From NCBI GenBank assembly GCA_013368325.1, contig JAACJK010000224.1, positions 1 through 64,000 on the forward strand: 64,000 nucleotides of DNA. Reading direction: 5' to 3'. This document shows, one piece after another, positions 45,239-55,459 of the stretch. The notes below the pieces were generated by a model, which saw only the letters and a program-made list of their open reading frames with translations, made no database searches and was not told the DNA's origin. How positions within the stretch are numbered: the first letter of the stretch is position 1; each line of letters opens with the position of its first letter. The DNA comes from Ephemerocybe angulata. Taxonomy: Eukaryota > Basidiomycota > Agaricomycetes > Agaricales > Psathyrellaceae. The position numbers and the translations under genes were made by a program.

Positions 45239-46923
45239 ATGAATCGATGCTTGCGAACCCCCGAACTTTTGCAACTGATATGCAATCAAGTCCCAAACAA
45301 CACCAGTGAAGATAGGCAGCGACTGTTGGCCGTTGCTTTGTCTTGTCGGGCCTTACTCGAGCCAGCACTTGACAGGCTGTGGTACAAAATGATATCTTTC
45401 AAGGCTTTGATGACAACTCTTCCCAATGACCTGTGGAATAGAGAAAACATAACCCCTCCTGGTGCAAGTAATCCAAAGTTCTATGTACTGGTACGGCGAT
45501 TTGTCCTTGAAGTGTAATATCATCTCAAAGGCGGGCCCAGGGACTACTTCGACCTATGGAGATCACAGACCTCACCAGATATCTGTCCTACTACGCCCCG
45601 CGAATCCACGAAATCGATCTTGAGGACCTCTCTACGACATTCACTCTGGAAGTATGGCAGGCACTGCAAGCACTGACGAACTGGAAGCCCGGCGCGTTGA
45701 CACCGTCCGCTCGCAAGGTCGCGTGGGTGCTTGCTCCTCGGAAGGCGACTCTCTTCAAGCGATCGAAGCAAGCAGTCGTGCAGGCTTTCCCCTACTTCGT
45801 CCTTTTCGTAGGGTCTCCGACGAAATCCCTGCACATCACATTGGATTCCGGCGTGCCGTTGCAGTTCACGTCAGCCAGAAGCGCCCAAAACCTTCCTCAT
45901 TCCTTGGAGGAATTCTCGCTGCGAGACACCGGTCCAGACCCCATGAAGTACGCCCACGAATACATCTCTCAGTTTGCATTTCGGTGGTGTAATCTTAAAG
46001 TGTTGAAAGTGGGCAGCATCGGCCGTTCTGCCTACAAAGACCTTTCGCTACTCCCATGCCTCTCCAGCCTTACCATTCATGACTTGGATGGCGACTGGCC
46101 TGATCACGACTACCAGAGTCTCTCAAACTTGGAACGCCCCGAATATCTCGACGCCATTTCAATGGGCTCTTTTCCATCCCTTGAAGTTCTGAGCATTTCC
46201 TCCGAAGACGTCTCCTCGTTCACCGACTTCCTTCAACAACTGCCCACGGGTAACCGTATACATACCCTCAAATGCCAACTGACGTCTAATTGTAAAGAAG
46301 ATGAATCCTTCGACTTCTTCTGCGCCATTCGATACCACTGCAACCCAGAAACCCTCCGAAAGTTTGTTCTCAAAGAAACGACTGATATTACCGTTGAAGA
46401 AGGGGTTGAAAGCCTGGATATCGACGCAGGCGAAGGCCTCGACATTACAGCACTCTTCCGTTTTCCCAAGTTGGAGAGTGTCTCTATTAATCTATCGGAG
46501 ACCGTCAACCTTGTGCGCACTGAGGTTCAGAACATCGCAAAGTCCTGGCCGAACCTTGTCAAGCTGAAGATTGATGTCGACTTTCCCAACTCACGGATCC
46601 CTATGATCGACCACGAGGAGATCCTGAACCTACTCTACAGCTGCCCCCGCCTTAAAAAACTGGGGCTCCGTTTCGACGCAACTAGGATTAATGGAAACGA
46701 AACCCCTGCAAACCCAGTCAACGACATACCAGGGCCTTTGGAGAAGCTTTGGGTCGCCAATTCACCGATCTATTCGCCTATGTCGGTTTCGATTTTCCTC
46801 AAGAAGCATTGTCCGAAGGTGGGGCGTAACATCATTCCCTTCCCTGCGAAAGACGTGCCCCATTTCGTACCGATGGCATTATACACCAAACGATGGGTGA
46901 GGGCGAAGGAAGAATACTTCTGA
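45239..46923 (+). CDS. F-box/LRR-like protein, full-length paralog 3
   Basis: Two exons (45239-45490 and 45541-46923) sum to 1635 nt, giving 544 residues. MNRCLRTPELLQLICNQVPN opens the F-box. Exon 2 begins GLLRPMEITDLTRYLSYYAP in phase 0, exactly as in its paralogs. LRR-like segments include LPCLSSLTIHDL, FPSLEVLSISSEDVSSF and CPRLKKLGLRFDATRI, ending KLWVANSPI and a YTKRW motif. The C-terminal Trp-rich YxxRW tail and the KLWV box are the best-conserved family features outside the F-box. Likely SCF adaptor, target unknown. The four copies differ mainly in the LRR face, as expected for receptors that diversify. Confidence 0.87.
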
Positions 46924-47034
46924 GTGGCCATGTCACGCAATTGAGTACCTGGTTAATCACAGCTTATAGATGATTGCCATAATAACGTTTAATTCGGACA
47001 CATCTAGGGAGTGGAATAATGGCAAGACTTGCGG

Positions 47035-48390
47035 TCAGAGGTTCATCAACCTCTTGACCTGTTCGACATACAGGTTTCTTGAGGCGAAGCGACTCGTGAA
47101 CCAGTCGCCAAATGTTATCCCCCAGAGAATCCCCCAGTACGCGGTTCCCCCGTTCTGGAGACGTGATGGTCAGTGACGAAATCCAGCGAAACATGGCTGA
47201 TCCGACATACCCTCCCATTCGTCAGTGGCAAGGCCTCGTATGAGCCACGGTACGTCGTCAGATTCGTCGCATGCGGGGCCGCAAGAAGAGTTTGGAGGTT
47301 GGCCCATACAATTTTTGCATGACCGAAGGCCTTTCTCGCAGACTTCTGCTCATTCCAGTCGACAATATCGCCTGCTGCAAATATCCTTGGGTGGTTCACT
47401 AGCTGCATGGTAGGCAATACCTTAACGTGGCCTGAGGGAGTCAAAGAGTCGGTCCCGAGAGATGAGGCAACGAAGTCTGTGTTGGGACGGGGTCCTCGTG
47501 TTGGGATCTTTCCAGCATGTGTGAGCGGATGGCTGGCAGGAAGGAGAGAAAGACTCACGACAAGGTCGGCAGGAATTTCTTTGCCAGAACGAGTCGTGAT
47601 GACTCCATTCTTAGGCTCAATATCATCGACTCTCTCACCCAAGACCAATCGGATGTTTCGCCGCTCGAGGCTTGCATTAACCTGCTTGCGCCAAAAGTCT
47701 GGGTAGACATCGTTGAGAAGCAACTCCCTGCTGTGAACCACAGTCACATTCTTCGTCTGAACAGAAGAAGAGTGGTCAGGTATGTCAAAACCGTGGTCGT
47801 TAGATAACGTACGGGAAACTCGTCCCTAATCTCGCCGGCGTACTCTAGAATCCGACATAGCAGTGAGCGTCCTTAGTTATTTTCCTAAAGTCACCGAAAG
47901 ACTCACCGAACGAAACGCCGCCTCCGCCGAGCAACACAATGTCGTTCGCTTTTTCAAAGCGGTCGTGCCATTTCTTAAGATGTGCAAGCGTCTCCTCCTT
48001 GGTATTAGGGAAGTCCATTGGTCCTTCCCACAAGCTCCCGGGAGCCAGAACGAGGTAGGTATATCCGACTTTCTCCCCATTTTCCAAGGTCACAGAAGGC
48101 TGGTCACCAGCATCGTCTATCAAAGTGACCTTGCTGTAGACTGTTCTCCTATTCTCTTCGTTGAACCGCGAGGTGAACGGGAGCAAGACCTTGTCTTCAA
48201 AGGTTGCGTCGGTCGAGTTGGGCACAATGAGGCGGCAGGCGGCGGGAAGATGGACCAAATGTTGCCTGGGGTTGACCAAAATAATCTTGGTCTTGGAGTC
48301 GAGCCTCCTAGAGAGCTCATTAAATATTCCGATGCCGGCAAAGCCAGCACCAACGATGAGGACGGTGGAAAGAGAGGGGGAGGAAGTCAT
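47035..48390 (-). CDS. AIF2/AMID-like FAD-dependent oxidoreductase, copy A
   Basis: Exons joined in frame give an NDH-2/AIF2-type flavoprotein. The start MTSSPSLSTVLIVGAGFAGI holds the FAD-binding GxGxxG. It is followed by KIILVNPRQHLVHLPAACRL, the NAD(P)H-binding IVLLGGGGVSF, TVVHSRELLLND, the RSGKEIPADLV box and the second FAD motif HPRIFAAGDIVDWNEQK. The C-terminus reads NGGTAYWGILWGITFGDWFT, an amphipathic or membrane-binding helix typical of the family. It oxidises NAD(P)H and passes electrons to a quinone or oxygen; human AIFM2 (FSP1) is a relative. It lies head-to-tail with copy B and shares intron positions, so they are tandem duplicates. The GGGGVSFGE motif differs slightly from the usual GGGxVGxE. 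Confidence 0.92.
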
Positions 48391-49153
48391 GTTGCAACAA
48401 TCAGACGCTAGAATGCGCTCACTTTATCTGATAAGATTGCGCAGCTCTAGTCTCGGTATCTGTATCAACGGCTGCCGAAGGACTGACGTGGTACGCGCGG
48501 ATCTCTGACTGAAACTGCGCAGCAGAAAGAGCTGAAGGTGCTTTGACCAACAACTCAATTCCTGTGGGATCTGGAGGATGCCGCAGACATACGTATAGCC
48601 AAGGGATCCCAGGGTTGACCCCTGCCACCGCAATCAGGCCGTTAGTTACACTGGTCAATTGTCAATGGTCCAACTCCGCCGATAATCAGCCAGCCTTCAG
48701 CTGAGTCAAAGCTGAGTCTCCATCTTCACTGAGGATGTCCGCCGTGCACCCTCTGCGCTGCCAATAAATTATTTATTATGTCCTTCCTGATGATAAGCCT
48801 AAGATGCCTGCAGGCGCTGCACAACTCCTCCAGGCAACTTCAGGCTGGTGCCCGTTCTTGTGGGCGCTTAATTCAGGCAGCTCTTTCCGGTCCTTCAGAG
48901 TCGACCACCACTGAGGCCGGATCGAAGATAACAAAGCTAGCGAGACATTGTATACCTGGCTTGGGCCATTCTTGAGTGTATATTCAAGCCACAAATCCCC
49001 TCCAGCTCACGTTACCCATCACATCAGAGGTTGAGCCGCCTTCGAAGGCCCATTAATAGTACTGTGAAGGCAGGCGAAAACGGGCTGACCATTAAACATC
49101 AAAAGGTCCTAGTAATATGTATGTCAGGTAGAGTAGCCAGAGTTGATGCTGGA
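48391..49153. other. Intergenic stretch between the AIF2-like copies
   Basis: About 760 bp. A 79-codon minus-strand frame at 48419-48658 starts at TTG and has no splice partner, so no gene is called. The remainder is expected to hold the copy A promoter. Confidence 0.45.
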
Positions 49154-50525
49154 TTAGGGATTCAGCCTAAGCTGCCTGCGTATTCCAGGCATATATAGAT
49201 TCTTTGACGCTTTACGACTCGTTACCCAGTCGCCGAACGTCAACCCCCATAGCTTTCCAATATACATTGTACCACCGTTCTGCATATTATGGTCAGTCAT
49301 AGCTCGATTGAAAGTCTGGGAAACATACCCTTCCGTTTGTTAAAGTCAATTTCTCAAACATGCTGCTATACGTCGTCATATTATTCGTGGTTGGATCCTT
49401 GAGGAATGCCACCACGTTCGGGCAGACAACTGTACGCGCTTGATTAACCCCTTTCCGCGCAGACTTCTGCTCATCCCAGTCGATGATGTCCCCTAGAGCG
49501 AAGACATGCGGATGAGATGGTAGCTGGAGCGTTGGTTTGACTTTGATATGTCCGGAGTCGGTCACGACATTAGCACCGAGTGAGGAGGAGATGAAGTCGG
49601 TATTGGGCCGGGGACCACGTGTAGCCATCTAATAGCAAGTATGAGGTCCTTGGATCGGCACGGAGATAGAAGAAAGGTACCACGTACAACCAGATCGGCA
49701 GGAATGACTTTTCCTGAACGAGTACTTATCTTGCCGTCTTTGGGTTCGACGTCGTCGACTCTTTCGCCCAAAACGAGGTTGATGCCCCGTTTCTTCAGCC
49801 CTTCCGCGACATTGCTCCGCCAGTGCTCGGGGTAAGCATCGTTAAGCAGCAAGTCCCTGCTGTGGACCACTGTCAGATTCTTCGTCTATGTAGATGAGCA
49901 TTCTGTTTAGTTTCCAAATCGATAGGAAAGCGGAAGAACCAGAAATCTTACAGGCCACTCGTCCTTGATCTCGCCAGAGAGCTCTGCAAAGGAATATCAG
50001 CAGTTGAACTGAAGAGGAAGAGCTGCATTCCGACTTACCGATTGAAACGGCTCCTCCTCCAACAAGGACGATGTCATTCGATTTCTCGAATCGCGCGTGA
50101 AGCTCTCTGAGCTTCTCCAAAGTCCCCTCCTTCGTATCTGGGAAGTCAAAAGGACTCTCCCATTTACTTCCAGGAGCGAGAATGAGGACAGTATACTTGA
50201 TAGTTTCCCCGTTATCAAGAGTTACAAAGCGAGTAGTCCCTTCATCTGTGATTGAATCGACCTTGGCCTGCACCGTCTTCCTATTTCCCTGATTGAGCCT
50301 CGAAGGGAGTGGGATAAGAACATTGTCGGCAAGATTCGGCTCGTCTGGGGTAATTACGAGGCGATGAGCCGCTGGCAGATGGATGAGGTATGGTCGAGGG
50401 CTGATGAGAATAAGTTTCGTGTCGGCATCGAGGCTGGTTGAGAGTTGGGTGAACGCAGCCACTCCAGCAAACCCTGCTCCGACGATGATGACGGTCCGTT
50501 CTTCGGAAGTGCTCTTCTCTGCCAT
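49154..50525 (-). CDS. AIF2/AMID-like FAD-dependent oxidoreductase, copy B
   Basis: Exon 1 (50525-50039) starts MAEKSTSEERTVIIVGAGFA, with the FAD GxGxxG motif, LILISPRPYLIHLPAAHRLV and the NAD(P)H motif IVLVGGGAVSIGELSGEIKD, which crosses an intron. Later exons give TKNLTVVHSRDLLLNDAYPE, LVLGERVDDVEPKDGKISTR and HPHVFALGDIIDWDEQKSAR (second FAD site). The end is NGGTMYIGKLWGLTFGDWVT and RQLRLNP-stop. Roughly two-thirds of residues match copy A by eye. The same exon junctions confirm tandem duplication. Predicted role: NAD(P)H-dependent quinone reduction at a membrane. There are no disabling changes. The two copies may differ in cofactor preference, but the sequence does not decide this. Confidence 0.92.
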
Positions 50526-51187
50526 GGTGGAGCGTCGTTGACAAGTGAAGCCAAGGTAGTCGTGAAAGTCTTCATGATATACCCTGCTTATTCGGATATT
50601 ATCCTTCGCTGGACCAATCGGCCTTAGTCAGTTCGGAAGGTACCCTCGATAGCAACCCCTTCGACATCAAGAGATGCTGCGCAGCTGTGCCCCAAGCTAA
50701 ACATAAACACGCGGGGCCAGTCAGAGTTCGTGTCGCGCCTTTAGCTGAAGTGGTCACAGTCATTTAGAGCGCCAGGGGGGCGCTCGGTCTTGGGGGTGAA
50801 AATGAGGGTTGTAAGGACAGGGTGCTTCGTCATTGTCGACAGTCGTAGGTTGCCCCATCATCCATGCATCTCCATCATCATCTAGTCTCGAGCGCTGAGC
50901 CTCGAGGTTTTAAAATAGACCCCATGGCAGCGAAGTTGACAGCCAATTCCGGCGGAAGCGCAGCCTGGAGCCTGCGGATTGCTGCGTCCTGCCTATTTCT
51001 AAATGATATTGCGGGGGTTCAATATCAATCTCGTCCTACTGTTTCAAATTTAGATCTGAGTGATACAAAGAAAATAAATGTGGAATAGGTATCTACACTA
51101 GAATGCAATTGGCCGGGACAAGAAAAATCGAAAGGGTGCGGATTGAGGCTCAGAATACGCCGGTAGCTCCCAGTGACATGCCCACTA
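50526..51187. other. Intergenic stretch before CON-6 copy A
   Basis: About 660 bp between the AIF2-like copy B start and the CON-6 copy A stop. No gene supported. Confidence 0.5.
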
Positions 51188-51823
51188 CTATGCATACTCC
51201 TCGAGGACTTGCTCGGCATGGGCTTTGGCTGCCTCAGACGTCCTGGGATCTGATACGAGACAGTCAGTCCAAAGGTATCCTCGCCTCTATGACGGCGAAG
51301 AGTACTTACTAGAGAGTGTGGCCTTGTACCCGGCCAAAACACGCGTTTTACTGTGGCCATTCATGTCGATGTCGAGATCGGCGCTTGCGGCTGACGCAGA
51401 ACGTTGCATCTCTTCCTCGCCTTGCTCAAGCATCTGCTTAGTGACTTGTTTCATGGCATCCTCGTGCTGGTCGACTGTCACCGAAAACGACAAAGTAAAC
51501 TCGTAGATACACTACACATAAATGAAGTCGGACGAACGTTTCAAAAAGATGTGGGGGTCAGCGGAATGTCCCTCGTCTTGGGCATCAAAATCGCCGCTGG
51601 CGCTGGTGAGACCAGTGATGTCTTCCCCCATCTCTTGAAGACGCTGCAGGTCACGCTGTTTAGCTTCTTCAGAGACGTTGGGGTTGTGAATTGCGGCCTT
51701 GAGGCCTCGGACGACGTTAGCTGGGTTTTTCTGGTCTGTACATTGCATCAGCTTCTGTTAACCATGAGGATGATATTACAGAGGCCAGTATTGCCAATAC
51801 TGAATACGAGACTTACGAGACAT
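51188..51823 (-). CDS. CON-6 family (conidiation-type) small protein, copy A
   Basis: A tiny first exon (ATGTCTC) is spliced to QKNPANVVRGLKAAIHNPNV and SEEAKQRDLQRLQEMGED, which is the first CON-6 repeat. A middle exon (about 51300-51490) is acidic and ends TRVLAGYKATLSS. The last exon gives NPRTSEAAKAHAEQVLEEYA, so a second CON-6 repeat is split by an intron. CON-6 proteins are small hydrophilic proteins first known from Neurospora conidiation and stress; molecular function is not established. The junction near 51500 is uncertain: two acceptors fit. Copies B and C follow on the same strand, and the upstream region is duplicated in front of copy B. Confidence 0.85.
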
Positions 51824-52089
51824 AATATCGTTGAAATTTATCGGCGTTCGATTTGTACGAAAGATATGGAGGTCTTGTTTGTGAGAAAGTGAGCCAGAAG
51901 GACAAGGCCTATACGTCAGCCTGGACCGTGCACATCGGTGGCAGCTGAGATCCACGGAGCATGAAGAATGAGCTAGCGCACTCCACCTTTACGTCGGGTG
52001 ACGCCTATGGCCCGCTCAGACATCAGCGCCTATTCCACGGCCTTGACGTCGTAGTATAGAGCTTCCTAAATCTAGTACCATTCTAGCAT

Positions 52090-52485
52090 GATGCAAAGCG
52101 TACCGTCATAATGACCGCTTTGCTTTGGCAATGGACGCCCACTCTAAAACGCACACGGGAGCATTCCAGAATATATCTCATAGAAGGGCCCCACAGCTCG
52201 TGTCTTTAGTCCGCTGATACCCGTCAGTCGCAGGTATGATGATCGACATACCTTCGTTCCGCCTCTCCAACGAGGGACCTTCCATCAGTCTCAACACAAG
52301 TTCCAAGGTGAAGTCTCCGCCTTGCCGGGGCATACGCGGCTATCGTATCGTCCCCTAGATATCTTTGGGAAAACATGTTGGTCCTTGTAGGATTGAACAG
52401 TGGATGGTTCGCGCGTCAGGCTGCGGATGCCGCTGGTGTGACCCTCGAGGCGCCAAGTGCACCAAAATAAGCGCCCGCCGTGATG
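52090..52485 (-). promoter_or_regulatory. Upstream region of CON-6 copy A with three conserved blocks
   Basis: Three blocks recur in the same order and similar spacing in front of copy B. Block 1 is GATGCAAAG..ACCGTCAT (52090). Block 2 is CAGCTCGTGT..CGCTGATAC followed by GTCGCAGGT (52192-52240). Block 3 is CACCAAAATAAGCGCCCG (52455). Spacing between blocks 2 and 3 is about 254 bp in both regions. Such conservation amid diverged DNA suggests shared cis elements. Confidence 0.65.
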
Positions 52486-52637
52486 GCAGCAACTCACCAC
52501 TTTTAAAGGTCGACACATTATGATATTATAAGAGAGAAGAGGAATCCAAGGTAATGCGTGGTCTCGGACAGAAGCTAGTAGCATTCAGATACATCAAGCA
52601 TACATTGAACCAGAAACGAACGCTGGTCAGGCTATCT

Positions 52638-53094
52638 CTAGTAAGTCGCACTCTCAGAATCTTTGACATCCCCAAAATCTCCTAGAGTCTCCTTCTCCTG
52701 AATAGAGATAGCCTCCTTAATTCTGGCATCTGTCACGCGTCATGATGAGAGCCATGAGTGGCTGCTTCAGGTCACAACCAGGCGCCATCACTCACTAGTC
52801 AATTTGGCGGACGCCTCACCCTCCGCTTGACGAGTGTGGCTGGCGGGCCCGTCGTACCCCTTCGTCTGCTCAGCGCCGGTGCTGTCCTTGTATGGTCCAG
52901 AATAGTCCTCGCCCATGTCGTTCAGCTTGTTGAAGTTTCTCTCCTTGGTCTCATTGGGGACATTGGAATTGGAGAGTGAAGCTTCAAGGCCACGGGCGAC
53001 GTTGCCTGCTTCTTTGTCTCGAACTACAGATGAGGGAGACGAGAGATCAGCGTATGGCTATAGACAAGAAGGGTATAAACGTACAATCAGACAT
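52638..53094 (-). CDS. CON-6 family small protein, diverged copy B
   Basis: The first exon is ATGTCTGATT. The second gives RDKEAGNVARGLEASLSNSN and VPNETKERNFNKLNDMGED, clearly the first CON-6 repeat. A polar middle (GYDGPASHTRQAEGEASAKL) follows, and a third exon reads ARIKEAISIQEKETLGDFGD and ends ESATY-stop. The second repeat seen in copies A and C (GYKATLSS..PRTSEAA) is missing and replaced by unrelated sequence, so this copy has drifted or taken a new role. Introns at matching positions show common origin. Frame is kept through all three exons, so it is probably expressed. Confidence 0.8.
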
Positions 53095-53448
53095 CGTTGG
53101 TGGTAATATGTTCAGGTACTAGTGGATGTGGTCAATAGATGTGGTTTGGTCAGTGATGGTGGGGGTCAGAGACGCGTACCTTATGTACATCTGGGCTTCG
53201 ACATTTTCGCAAAAGTATCCAGGAGCCAGACTAATAGTTGTGACGATGGGGACCCTGTAATTCTCCACTTTTACGTTACTATGAGCTCAAATATAAGGCC
53301 TGAAAGGCGCAAGAACAGAATTAAGGAATGGGCTGGAAAGGACTGGGAAACGCTCCAACTTGAACTACTGTCGGCTCACGCCAGACAGTCGTCATCCCGG
53401 GGCCGTTTCCACGACCATCCCATTCGAATTCAATGCATTACAGCTTAA

Positions 53449-53880
53449 TGATGCAAAGGGGACCGTCATTATAACCCCCGTTTTGCTACCCTGACTGGAA
53501 CTCGATGTACGAAGGGACAACAGTCACGGGCGCAACTCTAAGTGGCAGGAGGGAAGCTTCTGGAATCACCCCACCAGAAGCGCCACAACTCGTGTTTGGG
53601 GCTCGCTGATACGTATCCGCCCGTCGCAGGTCTCCCGATCGATAATCACCACCTCCTTCGAAGCGCCTCTCAAGGGTGGACTGCTCAACAAGTCAATAAG
53701 GTATGAAGTGTCTCCACATTGTCGGAGAATTTAGACCATGCTATGATCCCCCCAAGTTGTCGCCGGAGCTACGTTAAGTCATGCCAAGGTGTATATGAGC
53801 GATCCACGCGCTAGCAATGGATGCTGCTGCTGCGAACTTCAAGGCGCTCAAGCGCACCAAATAAGCGCCCGTCGTGACCC
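53449..53880 (-). promoter_or_regulatory. Upstream region of CON-6 copy B, duplicated from copy A
   Basis: This carries the partners of the blocks at 52090-52485: GATGCAAAGGGGACCGTCAT (53452), CAACTCGTGT..CGCTGATAC with GTCGCAGGT (53588-53630), and CACCAAATAAGCGCCCG (53855). The paralogs therefore share duplicated promoters and may share regulation, although the proteins have diverged. Confidence 0.65.
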
Positions 53881-54256
53881 TACTTGACATTGGCCGTCCT
53901 TCAAGACATGAAGCTCAAAGAGTCAAGACTTTCACTTTGGTCAACTACCAAGAAACTACCACAATTAATTCGTTGAAAACATACTCCAGGCTTCATATGC
54001 ACCCAAACAGTCGGGTAAGGAAGGCCTCCGAAATGCATCACATACGCCTACGCGGCTCTCTCAGAGCCTATTCACAAAATCTCCAGGCATTTATCAAGTT
54101 AGGTCATAAGTTTCGTTTCTGAGGGGCTTCGAAGACAACCGCACAAGGATGGGACTGGTGTCGATTTAAACGTTGTCAAACAAGCACAGCAATACAAAGC
54201 GTTCAAAGATACAAAATACACTGTCGGAAGGAAGAAATTTTCGAAATTGCATTTAA

Positions 54257-54691
54257 TTACTTGGCATCAAGCTCCTCCAAGACCTCCTCAGCATGTTCCT
54301 TCGCGGCCTCAGAAGTACGAGGATCTACACCGTCCAACTTCAGTACGCCCCCAAACTGGTAGAAACGATTCTGCTTACTGGAAAGAGTAGCCTTATATCC
54401 GCCAATAACACGACTGGCGTCCTTTCCGTCGATCTGGTCGCCTTGAGCGTAAGCGTGGCCACCCTCCTGTTGACCCCCTGAAGGAGCAGAATAACCTTCG
54501 ACGTCTGCGCCCATCTCCTGGAGTCGCTGGAAGTCGCGCTGCTTGGCCTCCTCGGAGACGTTGGGGTTGTTGATCGCAGCCTTGAGTCCGCCGATCACGT
54601 TTCCTTGGTTCTTCTCAGCTACAAGCCAAGAACAGGGTCAGCTGGGCGAAGGACAGAGTGGAAAGAAGGACGGCAGAGACGTACAAGACAT
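54257..54691 (-). CDS. CON-6 family small protein, copy C
   Basis: The first exon is ATGTCTT, joined to EKNQGNVIGGLKAAINNPNV and SEEAKQRDFQRLQEMGAD (first CON-6 repeat). A Gly/Gln-rich linker leads to DASRVIGGYKATLSS, and after a likely 57-bp intron (GTAAGC..GTGTAG) to NPRTSEAAKEHAEEVLEELD (second repeat). The intron would stay open if retained, but copy A has the same intron, which supports splicing. This is the most canonical member of the trio. CON-6 proteins are linked to spore development and stress in ascomycetes; the role in this fungus is unknown. Its upstream region does not obviously share the blocks of A and B. Confidence 0.9.
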
Positions 54692-55459
54692 GTTGTAGTA
54701 GAGGTAGTGGTTGGTAAAGTGGCTGAGAGATTGGTTTGATGGTTGTGGAAGTGTGGTGAATTGATGCTGCTACGGTGGTTGGTGCAGGCCTTTTATACCT
54801 CTCGAGGGTCCCTGGGGAGCGCCAGTGACGACAGAGGCCACGGCGGGGCGGCGCTCAGCAGTGTTCCAGCTCCACTTTTACGTACAACTTCTTCGCCTCT
54901 GAATCGTAATCAATTCAAACCGCGAAATACTTTCAACCCTGGATGATCTTGGCCTTCTCCCGTAGGTCCATGACTGTCACAATGATGCACCACCTGGTCA
55001 TAGGACACCTCGAGGTCGTCGAGTCCAAAGGCAAGGCCTAATAGAAAGACCCCTTCGATTCCCTACCGGTCAAGGTAAAGTACTTCTCCTTGTCGGCTGG
55101 GTGGCGACGGCATTGGTGTGGCCTTCCCAAACAAGCGCTAGCCAAGTCAAGGTCCAAGCCCCAACAGCGGCGACTACGGGGACGCCCGGGTAAGGATCTG
55201 TGGGGTTTCCCTGTGACGAGCCCGGTTGAGTCAACATCGACGTCACATAGCACCACAAGCCCTAAACGCGTTCAGGTAGTTCAGAATGGTGACTCGGGAG
55301 TGACGCCGAATAACCATACTTACGTTTAGGGGAATTATACGGCGAAAAAGACGCGTCGAACGCGCCAAATTTCCGTCAAGACGCCCTTGGATGCGTTCAC
55401 ACCCGAAACACGCGTCAAACGCGAGCGGCTCCCCAAGAGTCCATCCTCCATACACCACT
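54692..55459. other. Intergenic stretch upstream of CON-6 copy C
   Basis: About 770 bp with no supported gene. It includes GC-rich sequence (54836-54860), and ACGCGTCGAACGCG / ACGCGTCAAACGCG motifs near 55350 and 55410 that form a short direct repeat. Confidence 0.45.

Noticed and set aside
48419..48658. Small 79-codon minus-strand frame between the AIF2-like genes
   Set aside because: It begins at TTG, has no splice partners and no recognisable features.
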